Assembly: GCA_021234155.1 (NCBI GenBank)
Contig: JAJEKV010000016.1
Span: 21,207,863 to 21,271,862 of the forward strand
Length of the DNA stretch: 64,000 nt
Reading direction: 5' to 3'
Source of the DNA: Isoetes taiwanensis
Lineage: Eukaryota > Streptophyta > Lycopodiopsida > Isoetales > Isoetaceae
The translations under genes were made by a program, and so were the position numbers. The notes below the pieces were generated by a model. The model ran no database searches. It was given only the letters and a program-made list of their open reading frames with translations, and was not told the DNA's origin. Of this stretch, positions 31,504 through 42,930 are shown one piece after another; the stretch's first letter is position 1, and each line of letters begins with the position of its first letter.

Positions 31504-34500
31504 CTCCTGTGTTCTACGACACATCAGGGGCTGGTCAACTACGTCACCAACCTCGATTACTTTTTCCCAGAGAGAGGGAAAGCACCTCCCCCCGAGACTT
31601 GCCCACACCAAACCTCTCAGCATCTACAAGTACACCTCAAGTTGATCTCTCAGACGAAGAAACACCTCATGTTGATCTCTCAGACGAGGACCTACCAAAG
31701 CCACAAGACTCTATGTTCAAATTCAAAGCCCCTGCAAGTAAGAATCTTAAGCGTAACTTACACAAGAAAGCATGTACAACCGTTAGAAGAAAGAAACTCA
31801 TGGACGAGGCTCACTTGAGGGCAACCCATACAAAGCACTGTTGTTCTCAACGTTGCTTGCTTAAGATTGGACTAAAGGAATTGAGGTTGATTCGTGATAG
31901 TTACAGTTCAATGACTCTGCTAGACCAAAGGGGCTACTTAGCCTTCAATATTAGGCCAGCTTATAGTGAAAGGTTTACTTACACAGCTGATGGCCACACC
32001 GTCTGTCAAACGGCCTTCAAATTGATTCATTCTTTAGGCAGCAGACGACTTGACCGCCTGAAGAAAAGGCTTGACAAGAATCCAGGCATTAATGACTACC
32101 GCCATTCGGAGGTATATCCGTAATTCATGCCCTTCAATGTGTTTCCCCGGATGGAAGGTTTCTTTAAGGAGTCTTGCGAGAAACTCCCCAACAGCCCCAT
32201 GTACCACTTGAGTGACAACTTCACCTAAACGTGAAGTCTACTTATAATTATAAGGACATGTGTGTTGAGGCCGGAGAACGCCATGTCTCCGCTACTCTTA
32301 CTTCAACGTGCGGCTCGGAAAAAAAGAGTTTTCGCGTGTCCATTCCTAGAAAGCACCGGATGTCTGTTTGTGCTACATGCTCAATTAAAAGCTCGGAGAC
32401 AAAATGCAAGGACACTTCACACTAAAAGTAAGCTTCCGTGACGTGTTCTTGCCTAGTTCTAACTAAAAGTAGGTTCTTTCCTAAACATATTTTCATTTCG
32501 GATGCATTGAAGGAGAAACCGAACAAGCAATGAGAACAACAATCTTTGGAAAGGAGAAAATTGACAAAACATAGGAAGAAAGCTTAATGGAACAACCACT
32601 CAACTACATATCGGTTGTTATTGATGGAATGGACGAGAAGAAGACCACCCTACCACATTTTGTCAATGTGCCTAAGGATCTTTTTGAAGAAGATTTCATA
32701 CATCCGCATGTTGTTGGTGCTTTGTTATTTAATGGGAAACTCTCTTGCAAGGCATTTTTGAACTATCCAAACATTCATGCCGATCCAAATCTCACTATCA
32801 CAATATTGAATAAGATTCTTTCGAGTCTAGAACATATACCACCAGTTCTCAGATATCTTGACTAGACAACACGACAAGGGAAAATAAGAATCGGCGTTGT
32901 TTGCTTATCGTGCTATGCTAGTTGAGAAACAAATCTTCAAGAAGGTGAAGATTGGTTTCCTACTTGTTGGTCATACACACGATCAAATTGATCAGATGTT
33001 TAGTAGCCTGCCTGCAATGATTGAGGTTATCCAAGATTCCTACAATCCTCGACCAGACATCGAGTTATTGGAAGAAACTTATGATTTCAAAGAATGGATT
33101 TTAGGAGGAGAGATCAACTGGGTCACCGTGCTATTGAGCCCTTGAGAAACATTACATTTCAGCATCGATCAAAATTTCACTTGTAGATGGCAAGGCCATC
33201 TTACAAGGAAAGAAATATGCCACATCCTTGCAGTGGCGACCAGCAGTATAGGTATTCAATTCAAGCACCATCCCCAATACTAGTTCTATGCTCTCTCGCA
33301 GAGCAAATGCCTCTAAAAAGCTTGAAAGAAATCACAAAGAGTAAAAAGGAGGGAAGAGCATTTGACTCAAACAAATCATTGGATTATATTGAGACAAGTA
33401 TTCAGCCCCCCGCTCTAACCACTTTGGGAGGCGAGATGCTTTATGGTGGCCTCAATTTTTTTCTCGGCAACGTGACATGTTGCAAGCTTCATTACAAGGT
33501 CGAAGACCAGTTACATTCAACTGGCCATCTAGGCAAACTCTCCCTGTGCAAGTTGAGAATCAAGAGGAACATGTAGAGATATTGGCTAGCTCGGGATGAA
33601 GATGACAGAGTCATGTACACGCGCCCCAGACGCACAAAGACAACAAGTTGCTCGAGTATCCGGGTTGGGCCTCGGGGATTGAAAGAAAGGAGCTCATAGC
33701 TGTCCCAGCTGATAATGATGAATCTAGGAGGCCATTCTGGCTAGCTAAAGTACTGGAGGTAACAAGAGAGGATGGAATTCCCACTCAATTAAAAGTGCAC
33801 TGGATGAGAACGAATGCTGCCAATGCTTTTAGTGGGAGTTATACTTTGGAGATGGTAAAAACAGAGTGGGAAAGAGAGCAAAGTCCAAAGCACCTTTCAC
33901 CGCCATAGATCTAGCTGAAGTAAAGGTTCTTGCATATGACTTTGTTCTGACTGCTGCTAATAAGTTATGTATGGTCACTCAAACTTTAATAAGATCGGCA
34001 TGTGGATTAGACAAACAACCTAGAAAGGTGACAAAAAAAGATGATGATGAAGACTCACTTGTAGACAGTGAGGAAGAAGATCATCCAGTTTTGAGAGTGA
34101 AGCTGAGGATGGAGGCTCAAGTGATCAGGGATTAAATGAGTCGGAGGATGAGATGCATCCTGATCTTGCTGCAAAATGTAAGTTCGTTCGATGACTCGAA
34201 CATGTAAAGAACAAAAAGTGCAGGTGATGAGTGTTTGTCAAAATGTCCTATATTTTTGACAATCTTGTCCATAAATTTGTACAATTTTCACAACCATGAA
34301 TATATCACTTCTTTGTCACTCTACTACCCTTGCTATTTTTTTATTGCCCCTTTTTTGCTACACTTTATAAAAGTAATTATTTTTTGTTCTAGTTTAGGAG
34401 GATGAAAATTGCTATTTAAAATTTTTGCGTGAAAGTTATGTTCAATCAACCCCTCAAAAATGGTACCTAAATTATTTAAATTGTCACACTTGTCACAAAA

Positions 34501-34606
34501 AAAATCTTAAAAATGGATTTTTTAAGGGAATTTTAGGCAATCTTTCAAAGATTCCTTTTGAAGTGCGTTTCCAGCAAATAAGTGCGTTTCATTTTAAACT
34601 TTGTTC
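31504..34606 (+). mobile_element. 3.1-kb insertion carrying DUF7869-type relic 2
   Basis: The copia sequence encoding YLAEERKIIVS occurs twice, at 31468-31503 and 34607-34642: 36 bases, identical. The reading frame continues correctly from the second copy (SRDVRFNEF). Everything between is foreign and mostly a DUF7869-type transposase-like gene plus an AT-rich 3' part. I see no inverted terminal repeats and no poly-A tail. The 3' edge has AAGTGCGTTTC twice. A 36-bp duplication is much longer than the usual TSD of DNA transposons. Confidence 0.75.
31590..34135 (+). pseudogene. DUF7869-type transposase-like relic 2
   Basis: Starts with low-complexity PTPNLSASTSTPQVDLSDEE (two VDLSDE units), then CCSQRCLLKIGLKELRLIRDSY and GHTVCQTAFKLIHSLGSRRLDRL, the N-terminal zinc/HTH-like stretch. 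After shifts come YKDMCVEAGERHVSAT and MSVCATCSIK (about 32243-32400). Then YISVVIDGMDEKKTTLPHF (32602), LDNTTRENKNRRCLLIVLC (about 32860) and FKKVKIGFLLVGHTHDQIDQMF (32936-33001). The C-terminus includes LEYPGWASGIERKELIAVP and FWLAKVLEVTREDG. The core motifs correspond one to one with relic 1 but the sequences are clearly divergent, so the two belong to different lineages. Many stops and shifts. Confidence 0.65.
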
Positions 34607-35137
34607 TATATCTAGCTGAAGAAAGAAAGATAATTGTTAGTCGAGATGTAAGGTTTAATGAGTTCATACTCTACAAAGATAGAAAAGTAATAGATAATAG
34701 ACAGGACTTGTTTGCTGAACTAATGGACTGTAAAGATGATACAAGAAATATGCAACCGAGCTCTGATGATGATGACGATATTGAATTTACAAATGAAGAA
34801 AAGAAAAATAGCAATGACAAGGGTGTGGCTGATGATACAGTAAATTGTGAACAAAATCGAAATGAGCAGGCTGCTAAGAAAGTAAGGAAATCAGAAGTTG
34901 AGAGATTAAAGGAAGGTTTAGAAGACATAGACATCACTCAACAAAGGAGAACACTTGCAGGAACATCAAGGAGATTACAAAGGGATAATGTAGAAATCAG
35001 TGAGATCATAGCAATACTTGAGCCCAATATACCAAAAACTTATATGGAAGCCATCAATGGTGAAAATGCAGATGAATGGAAAAAAGCAATGGAAAACGAG
35101 ATGAAATCATTTGAGAGTACACGGACATAGTTGGATA
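34607..35137 (+). pseudogene. copia integrase/RT linker, right of insertion
   Basis: Resumes YLAEERKIIVSRDVRFNEF, then an acidic linker with SSDDDDDIEF, and IPKTYMEAINGENADEWKKAMENEMKSFE. The last stretch is the conserved start of the copia reverse transcriptase region (p.ty.eA...W..Am..E..s). It ends at TW-I, where the polypyrimidine insertion begins. Confidence 0.85.
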
Positions 35138-37125
35138 CTAGGAACGGTGCCCAGCGTTGCTGGGCATAAGTTGACTGAGACCCTGTAAATGATACACAAT
35201 AGCAATGAGAGAATAACCCGAAAGTACTCCATTGTTAACATATTCGATACCATTCTTTACGCTGCTTTTACTCTTTTCTTTTTCCTTTTCCTCGTTTTCA
35301 CACTTCCCTTTTTCCTTTTCCTTTTTTTTTTTTTCATTTTCCTTGCATGCTTCCTTTCTTTCTTTCTTTTTTTTCTTCTTTTTTTTCACATCCTTGTTTT
35401 CCCCTATGTTGCCCATCCCTTTCTCTTCTTCCCAAACCTTTTCCTGGTGGATTCTTTCCTTTTTTTTCCTCTTTTCCCCACCCTTTCCCTCTTTTTCTTT
35501 TCTTTTTCCCTTTTTCCATGCTCTTCTTGGCTTCTTTTTTCCCCTTTCTTTCGCCCTTTTTCTGTGCCTTTTTCCCCTTCTCTTTTCCCATTTCGCTATT
35601 CCTCTTTTCCCCACCTTTTTTTCGTTCCCTTTTTTCCCTTCCATTTTCCTCCTTTCCCCACCCTTTCCTTCCCCTTTTCCCCTCTCTCTATTTTTCCTTT
35701 TCCCTTTCCCTTTTCCCATGACACTCTTTCCTTCTCTTTTCTAATTTTCTTGCTCTTTCTTTCCCTCGTCCCCTTTTCCCCATGCCTTTTTTCCCTTCCA
35801 TTTGCATGCTCTTTTTGCTTCCCTTTTACCCTTTGTTCACCCTTTCCTCTTCCCCTTTTCTCGTGCCCTTTCCCCCCTCCCTTTTCCCCTATTCCTCTTC
35901 CCCTTTTCCTCTTGCTTTTTTTCCCGGGTTCTTTTTTCCACTTTCCCCCTCTTTTTTATTTTCCATTTCCAGTTTCCCTTTTTCCCTTCCCTTTTCCTCT
36001 TTTTCCCACCCTTTCCCTCTTCCCCTTTTGATGGTGCCCTTTTTCCCTTCATTTTTCCCTTTCGTTTTCTACTCCCTTTCCCAAGCCATTAAAAAAACTA
36101 TTCTATTCTATTCTATTCTTTCCCCTTTTCCCTTTTTCCCATGCCTTTTTTCCTTCCCTTTTTTGCATTCTCTTTTTTTTTTTTTTTTTTTTTTCCTTTT
36201 CCTCGTGCCTTTTTGCCCTTCACATTCTCCCTTTCCTTCTCTTTTTTCCTTTTCCCCCTTTTTCCTTTTCCCATGCCTTTCTTTTTCCCCACCCTTTTCT
36301 ACTTCCCTTTTTCCCGGTACCCATTTTCCTTCCCTTTTCCTCCTTTTCCTCTTCCCGCGTCCCTTTTTCTCTTTCCTTTTATCCTCTCATTTCCTTTTCG
36401 ATTCCGCTTTCCCTTTCCTCACCCTTTCCCTTTTTCTCTTTTTCCCGTGCCCTTTTCCGCGTGCCCTTTTTCCCGTTCCTCCTTTTTCTTTTCTCTTTCC
36501 CTTTTCCACGTGCCCTTTTCCCATTTCCTCTCTTTTCTTTTCCCTTTCTCTTTCCTTTATCCCATTCCCATTTCCTTTTTACTTTCCCATTTCCCCATCA
36601 TTTTCCTCTTCCCCCTTTTTTCGTGCTCGTTTTCCCTTTCCTCACATTTTTCCTCTTCCCCTTTTTTTTCTTTCCCTCTTCCCTTGCCCTTTTCTTCCTC
36701 ATATGTTACTTTCCCTTTCTCTTTTCCCATGCTTTCCTTTTTTCCCTTTCCGTACCCTTTCCCTCTTCCTTCTTTTTTTCCTTCTTCTTTTCCTCTTCCC
36801 CTTTTCCCCCTCCCTTTTTCTTTTTTCGCTCCCTTCCCTTCTTCCTTCCCTTTTTCTCTTTTCCTTCTCCTCTTGTCCTTTTCCCTTCCCTTCCCTTTTC
36901 TCGGTGTCCTTTTTCCCTTCTCTTTCTCCCTTTCTTTTTTTTTCTTTCTCTTTCCCCTTTTCCCCTGCCCTTTTCTCCTTTCCCTCTTTCCCTTTTGTCC
37001 ATGCCTTTTTGCCCTTCATTTTTCCCCTTTCCTCCTCCTTTTTCCTTTACCCTTTCCTCGTAAGAGATCAAAGCATGGCCGGGAAGTTGTGCAATAAATC
37101 ACGGCCTATGGATGCAATCAAATGA
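35138..37125 (-). mobile_element. Helitron-like insertion with polypyrimidine cargo
   Basis: About 1.99 kb inserted in the copia reverse transcriptase. Read on the minus strand, its end has hairpin TGCCCAGC-AAC-GCTGGGCA (35166-35148), six bases, then CTAG followed by T. That is the Helitron 3' signature (hairpin, CTRR, insertion before T). The opposite end would start TC after an A at 37125, which fits the 5'-TC rule but lacks a longer match to known Helitron 5' ends. No target duplication is visible, as expected for Helitrons. No Rep/helicase is encoded. A small deletion of copia sequence at the site is also possible. Confidence 0.45.
35265..37060. repeat. 1.8-kb polypyrimidine/polypurine tract
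   Basis: Almost pure C/T on the plus strand, built from irregular units such as CCCTTTTTCCCATGCCC and TTCCCTTTTCCTCTTTTCCC with a loose period of about 60-70 bp. A short break at about 36087-36120 contains (TATTC)n. All the long open frames here (F/P/S/L-rich on plus, K/G/E-rich on minus) are compositional artefacts. Confidence 0.9.
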
Positions 37126-37682
37126 TCTAAGCCATACAAATTAGGGTTTGCTTCAAAGTGAAAATTGGAAATGATGGAGAACAAAAATTCAAGGCCAGAT
37201 TGCTTGCACAGGGATATTCTCAAAAAAAGGGTATAGATTATGATGAGACATTTTCTCCAATTGTAAAGCTAACCAGCTTGAGAATCCTTCTTGCTTTTGC
37301 AAATGCATTAGATCTTGAAAATCATCATATGGACGTTAATATGGCCTTTCTTAATGCTAATTTAGATGAAGAGATTTTCATGCAGCAAGCTCAAGGTTTT
37401 GAATATAGATAAACCATGGTATGGAGACTTAAGAAGGCTGTTTATGGACTCAAACGATTACCAAGTCAATGATATTTATGTGGATGGTTTCTTAAAAGAG
37501 CAAGGATTTGAGAAATTCCAAAATGATGGTAACTTGTATATCTATAGACAAAAGAGACAATTTTGCATTATTGCTTTATATGTTGATGATAAATAATGGT
37601 GCAACTGGTTTGAAATGCTTAAATCATTGCAAGAAGGTGCTGAGTAACAGGTTTCAGATGACAAGCCTGGGACCAAAGATTT
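37126..37682 (+). pseudogene. copia reverse transcriptase, decayed
   Basis: After a shift reads FKVKIGNDGEQKFKARLLAQGYSQK, GIDYDETFSPIVKLTSLRILLAFA, DVNMAFLNANLDEEIFMQQAQGFEYR and a stop, then LKKAVYGLKRLP and finally IIALYVDD at about 37569-37592. FLNANLDE holds the first catalytic region and YVDD the second. Part of the palm around 37440-37520 is reduced. The enzyme would copy element RNA into DNA; this copy cannot. Confidence 0.85.
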
Positions 37683-38528
37683 TTGAGCATTGAGGTTCAG
37701 AGGAATCGAGGCCTCAAAAGAATGTCTCTGACACAAAGCAGCAATATTACGGGAATGTTGGAAAAGTTTGGAATGAGAGAGTGTAACAGTATAAAATCTC
37801 CTCTGGCAACTGGGCAAAAATTGTCATTGGATCTAAGCCCTAAGACTGAAGATGAGTTAATAGAGATGGCAAGATACCCATATCAAGAGTTAGTAGGGTG
37901 CCTATTGTATGTAGCTAATCGTAACAGGCCAGATATTGCATACAGTGTAAACCTACTAAGCAGATTTGGAAATAATCCTAGAAAGCAACATTGGTTGGTA
38001 GCCAAACGTGTGCTTAGATTTTTGAAGGGAACACAAAATGAAGGATTAACCTTCAATAATACTAGTCTTGAATTAACAACATACTCTGATGCAGATTGGA
38101 TAGGAAACCTGGATACAAGGCAGTCAACTTCAGGGTACATTTTGCAGATAGGAGGGAGTACAGTGTCATGGAGAAGCAAAATCCAAGGGTGCATAGCTAT
38201 GTCTACAGTAGAAGCAGAATATAATGCTGCTTCTTTGGCAGTTAGGGAAGTGATTTGAATGAGAAGATTATTATCTGAGCTAGGAGCAGTACAAAACCAA
38301 CCAACTGCTCTTTTTATAGACAATGTAAGTTGCTTGGCTATAGCAAGGAATCCAGTTCTTCATGAAAGAACAAAACATATTGAATTGCATGTGCATTTTA
38401 TTAGAGATGTAATTGCTAAAGGGATCATTACAGTGGAATACAAAAATACTATAGAGCAAATTGCAGGCATTCTAACTAAAGTTCTTCCAATACACAGTTC
38501 AGAGGTTACTAAGGAAGTCTGGGAATAG
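37683..38528 (+). pseudogene. copia reverse transcriptase thumb and RNase H
   Basis: Reads SLTQSSNITGMLEKFGMRECNS, YQELVGCLLYVANRNRPDIAYSVNLLSRF, then the RNase H domain: TYSDADWIGNLDTRQSTSGYIL, SWRSKIQGCIAMSTVEAEYNAAS, a stop at 38258, then LFIDNVSCLAIARNPVLHERTKHIELHVHFIRD and EQIAGILTKVLP. The Asp, Glu and Asp positions (DADW, EAEY, IDN) remain. The final LTK motif normally reads ADilTK; here AGILTK. One stop and a missing tryptophan codon at the junction. Confidence 0.88.
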
Positions 38529-38660
38529 ATTCAGGTATCTTGGAAAATTCACAACAGACATGTGACTTAACTCCAAAGACTACAGGAAACACAAACAGAA
38601 CAAGGACAATGAGATTTACAGATGATAAATAGAAAGATTATAAGCAGTGAATATGGAACA

Positions 38661-38670
38661 TGAAGGGGAA
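38661..38670 (+). promoter_or_regulatory. copia polypurine tract
   Basis: TGAAGGGGAA directly before the TGTGAGAATA start of the 3' LTR; it primes plus-strand synthesis. Confidence 0.8.
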
Positions 38671-39149
38671 TGTGAGAATAAGTCATGTTAGCATATTCAT
38701 ATTATGGAAATGTGAAATATGCAATTGTGCTTAATAAGGTGCAATGGTTCCACTTGAACCATGGTTACAATTTACAATTAACCACAATAGAATTACGAGT
38801 GGTTAATAAATCGTAAGAGGCCATATGTCAGCCAAATGATTAGGCAAATAGAGTGTCTGATACCGACTCCGGTCGGTTTGGATCACAAAATAAATCGAAC
38901 TAGAATGATTGCTTATGTATTCAGCTTGATTGTAATTGCAGGGGAATGCAAATTCCGGTTTGATCACCCTTGTGAATAGTTTGGTTAATACTATTGGTTT
39001 AAGTATTGACATTATTGCCACAGTATTTGCTCAATTTAAGAAGTTAAACATTTTATAATATATAAGTTAGTTGTCTTGATATGCAATAGAAGATTCAAAG
39101 CTATAAAGTGATCTTATTTATTCTAACAACTTGTACTGAATCTTTAACA
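38671..39149 (+). repeat. copia 3' LTR
   Basis: 479 bp, beginning TGTGAGAATA and ending CTTTAACA. Its last 331 bases match the truncated 5' LTR. Confidence 0.9.
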
Positions 39150-40930
39150 AAAGAACCACAACTAGACGAACCGGAGGAGGACGAGTCCGAGGAGGAAGAA
39201 TCGCACGAACAAGAGGGGGAGAAAGAGGTTGAAGAAGAAGAGGAGGAAGCTGAAGAATAGGCAGAGCTTACACTCGGCCACCATATTCAGTGCATCCCAA
39301 GCCATCCAAGAAGACGGCCAAGAAGTACAAGATGAGCGAGAAGCCATTTAAGCTAAAGCAAGATATTGAGTACGAGAAGAAAAAGGCACCATACAAGATT
39401 TATCTCCGCCGATGGATCCGACATAATTATTGGTACGGTAAGGAACATCTTCTAGTCAAGGATATTCTTCAAGTGCCATATTGTCTCGAGGAAGGGCCCC
39501 ACATCCACGACTAATGTCACAGCTATGCTACCAACAAGTAGATGACTTCATCAACTAGTCACATCAAGAGTTTCTAAAAGGTGAGACTACAATACCTCCT
39601 AGGAAGGGCCATTATCTCAGATATACAGGCTCATAGTAGTATCAGATTTAGACTTCAAGCAAAGATGCTTGACTAAGGAGGACAAGCTAGCGAGGATAGG
39701 CTGCTCAGGAATAGAAATATGGTCAGACTGCAACCAACTTATTTCTCGTCAACCTCGATACTTCAGAGCAGCTATATCAATCTTGATAACACCATCTCAA
39801 GATCATGGCGACCTTCTACCTTAGAGATTGGAGGTCAAACACCAACAAGGAGAGAGACCATGGGGAATCAAATACCATCATTATTAACTCATCAGTCTCT
39901 GCACATGGATGCAAATAGACTTTTCTCAGGAAGAGAAGTTGCACAATTACAAGTGTTGAAGCACTCAACATTGTCATCAGTCTTATAACAGCAACATGCG
40001 ACCGCCAAGACAGAGAATCGAATCAACAAGATCAACACAATAGTATAGATTCAGGAGTTAGAGGAATCATCCTCAAATCTTGTAACCTCCAATGCAGAAT
40101 GAGTCAACATGAAAGATTCTAGAGAATGCAGAACATTACCTTTAAGCTTTTGAGATGCGACATCAACACCCTACATTGTCCACTACATCATCAAGTCCAC
40201 TAATATGGATACCTTTAACAAAGGAAGTCTACATCAACATTGAGGATGAGCACAGTCATATGTTCGACAAAAAGAGCAGGGCACATGAATGATTATACAA
40301 CTCCATGGAGATCAGATTTTTCAACAAAATTGTGGAACATCGCCTTGCTACTCCAAAGATTAACGAGTACACCAGCTTTTAGCAAGCTAGAGGATCTATC
40401 AGATAGTTGAATATCTTAGAATTATGGGTAATAATTAACAAAAGGGGGGATCCTAGAGTATAGATTAGATCTAAAACAAGAATAATTATTTAATTGCTAG
40501 TTTTGTGTCCAAAGGAAATGTCATGTCGACAAAACCTTGTGACCGTAGGATTTATGTAAATAAGTCTTTAACCTGTAACCTTGCACCTCCTAGATGGCAG
40601 ACATCTTTAAGAGCAAGACTCTTAAGGCTAAATCTAGTCCAGTAACTATGGCAAGGTTGAGCAATTAGCGGCACCAAAGGAACAAGAGTCAAGTTCGACA
40701 TCAACCTTAAGCAGAGCAAAGTGAAGGATCGGCGCCAAGTTATGCAACGGCAAGTATGACCTCATAAAAGACATGGAATATTAAAGCCGGCTAAGGCAAT
40801 AAGTGATTATCATAAGCAAGAGATATCTATCCTAGCACCAAATGGCAAGCACCTCACAATTAAAGTATAAGAAGTAATTTTGGTCATGCAACGCATGTTA
40901 GTGAAGCAATTACTTAAGTGCATCATGAGG
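39150..40930. other. acidic ORF traces, otherwise no gene recognised
   Basis: Directly after the copia LTR an open frame reads EPQLDEPEEDESEEEESHEQ and further glutamates to a stop near 39258. A basic/aromatic 74-codon frame (39290-39514) follows: KTAKKYKMSEKPFKLKQDIE, RRWIRHNYWYGKEHLL. The two may belong to one unrecognised protein in different frames. Beyond 39530 only decayed frames remain, possibly gag and reverse transcriptase of the chromovirus that becomes readable at 40931. Confidence 0.4.
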
Positions 40931-42358
40931 GATGAGGTCGTATAATGAGGAAGGCATAATTTATTTCATAAGAACAAGCTATGCGTACTTGAAGCATCAG
41001 GAGTAAGGAAGTTAATCTTACATGACACGCATAATAGCCCTATTACCGGTCATGCAGGATTTATAAAGACCTACTTCAAGATTAGAAGTAGCTATTTCTG
41101 GCTGGACATGAAGAAGTAGATAGCCTGAGCCAGATGCTCCGCTGATGCACTGCATGGACGCGGCACACTCATGAAAACTATGAAGAAAAACACGTAACAT
41201 ATTGGCCGGAATACCCAAGAACGCCAGTTGTATCAACAGACAAAGGCAGAACAACTTCGAATTCCGGGAGCCTTGGAACCTTTGGCGGTGCCAGACGCCA
41301 AGTGGGAAGTTTCGTAGAGGGCCTTCCAAAGACAGCAAGGGGCTCGATTCCTTGATGGTTGTGGTAGATAAGTTATCTAAAATGGCATATTCTTCTCATG
41401 CCGCACCACAAACATAGCTTTGGATATGGCCTTGTTGTCTAGAAAAGATTTTTTTTAGATTGCTTGAAATGCACAGGATGATCGTCTCTGATTGAGATCC
41501 AAAGTTCATCAGCGCCCTTTGGCAAGACTTTTTCAACACGATCTGCACCAACTTGTGGATAAGTTTTGCTTATCATACAGTCAGATGGGCAAATGGAGCA
41601 CACCAACAGAATCTTGGAGGACATGTTGAGAAACTATGTTTGGAAAAAGCAATCCAAATGGGCCGATTACATCCACCTAGTCGAGTTGCGTGCAATAATA
41701 CGAAGCAAGAGCCATCGAAGATGTCTCCCTTCATGATTAATTATGGTTATCAATGCTTGACCCCGAGTGTCCAAGTTGGAAGTTTCTCAACAACGATGGC
41801 AGATATGCAGCAACTTGTATTAGAAGTGCGAGAATATCTTCAAACAGCAAGGGCACATCAGAAGTCTAGCAATAGATGTAAAACTCCTCGAGAATTTGTT
41901 ATATACGATAAAGTTTGGCTCAAAAAAAGGTGAAGCAAGTGAAGCTCCGCATCGACAATTGTAAGAAACTTGCTCCAAGATAAGTAGGGCCTTTGAAGAT
42001 TGTCAAGTGAATAAGGAGCCAGTCACATAAGCTTGACTCACCCGCTCATCTAAAAGTTCACAAGGTCTTCCACATGGGCCTATTTAAGAGGCATACCCCA
42101 AACCCGGAGGAAGTTTTGGAGACTCCAACCTTGTTGGATATGTTTGAGGAACAAATTGAAATAGTTCCCGAATGGATTCTTGACAATGCACTCAAGAAAA
42201 CAAGAAGGACTGAATTTCTTCAGTACCTAGCCAAGTGGAAACACTTGCATGTGAAGGACGCAATGTGGGTATTAAAACAAGATTTAGTAAAACAATATCC
42301 ACAGTTTATGGAGCAGTTCGACGGCCAAGCCACCTATTGGTCGATGCCAACCTGCTAG
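40931..42358 (+). pseudogene. Ty3/gypsy chromovirus integrase and chromodomain
   Basis: Reads VRKLILHDTHNSPITGHAGF, IKTYFKIRSSYFWLDMKK (integrase zinc-binding part), GLDSLMVVVDKLSKMAYSSHA (catalytic core, about 41340), DPKFISALWQDFFNT (about 41500), then NTKQEPSKMSPFMINYGYQC and LEVREYLQTARAHQKS. After stops, the C-terminus 42074-42358 holds PEWILDNALKKTRRTEFLQYLAKWKHL, DAMWVLKQDLVKQYPQF. This is a chromodomain (P..il....r....eYLvkWk....d..We...dl...fP). Chromoviruses use it to steer insertion to chromatin. Upstream reverse transcriptase is not recognisable, and stops interrupt the core, so this is the 3' half of a dead element. Confidence 0.8.
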
Positions 42359-42419
42359 ACGCTCTCAGCTTAAGCTTGTATATGCCTTAGTGTCAAGTGC
42401 AGGAAACATATGCATTCTA

Positions 42420-42930
42420 GGTTAGTTGGGATGCATACAGGAAGGTCTTGGAGAGTGGGCGATGATGAGATCCCTCTTGGGCGTTCTCTAGGCCAGTAAG
42501 CACCAGGAGTGCGCATGACCGAGTGGGTCATGTGAGAGGAGCACATCATCATGGGCGATGATGGGATCATTTGGAATGTTCTCTAGCTTAAACCTTTAGG
42601 GCTACGATGCGCATGACCGAAGGGGTCATGTACGAGCAGGCATGGGATCGTGGGCGATGATGGGATCATCGTTAGGATGTTCTCTATGCCACGATGCACG
42701 GCATGTGCACATGACCATAGGGGGGTCATGATGAGGTAAGCGCGATCATGTGCGATGATGGGATCGTCTGGGATGTTCCCTAGCTGGAAGACTTAGGGGC
42801 AAGGGGCATGAGGCACTGCGGATGTACACGATCAAGGGGATATTGTATAAGGTAGCACCCGATCATGGGCAATGATAGGATCGTCTTAAACGGTCTTTAA
42901 GTTCAAATCCTATGGGCCATGATCGAGTGC
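42420..42930. repeat. about 100-bp tandem repeat in chromovirus 3' region
   Basis: Five degenerate copies with period about 95-118 bp. Each has GGGCGATGATGGGATC followed by a segment ending TGTTCTCTAGC, and an imperfect palindrome GCATGACC...GGTCATG. Copies are centred near 42456, 42553, 42652, 42750 and 42868. It lies between the chromodomain stop and the polypurine tract. Confidence 0.75.

Larger units (their letters stand above)
29583..39149 (+). mobile_element. Ty1/copia LTR retrotransposon with two nested insertions
   Basis: Order: truncated 5' LTR (29583-29913), primer site (29915-29926), gag, protease, integrase C-terminus, reverse transcriptase, RNase H, polypurine tract, complete 3' LTR (38671-39149). 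Integrase before reverse transcriptase is the copia order. Most of the integrase core is absent between 31160 and 31315. Insertions lie at 31504-34606 and 35138-37125. Without them the element is about 4.5 kb. All proteins are broken by stops or shifts. The LTRs share about 90 per cent identity over the 330 bases present in both, so the element is old relative to its nested insertions. Confidence 0.9.

Noticed and set aside
35189-37125. Long open frames (up to 447 codons) rich in F, P, S, L or K, G, E
   Set aside because: Produced by the polypyrimidine repeat; all six frames are open and no domain or normal composition is present.
40441-40470. Polypurine tract and LTR start at ACAAAAGGGGGGATCC
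   Set aside because: No TG follows and no matching LTR is found; the tract at 43338 is the convincing one.
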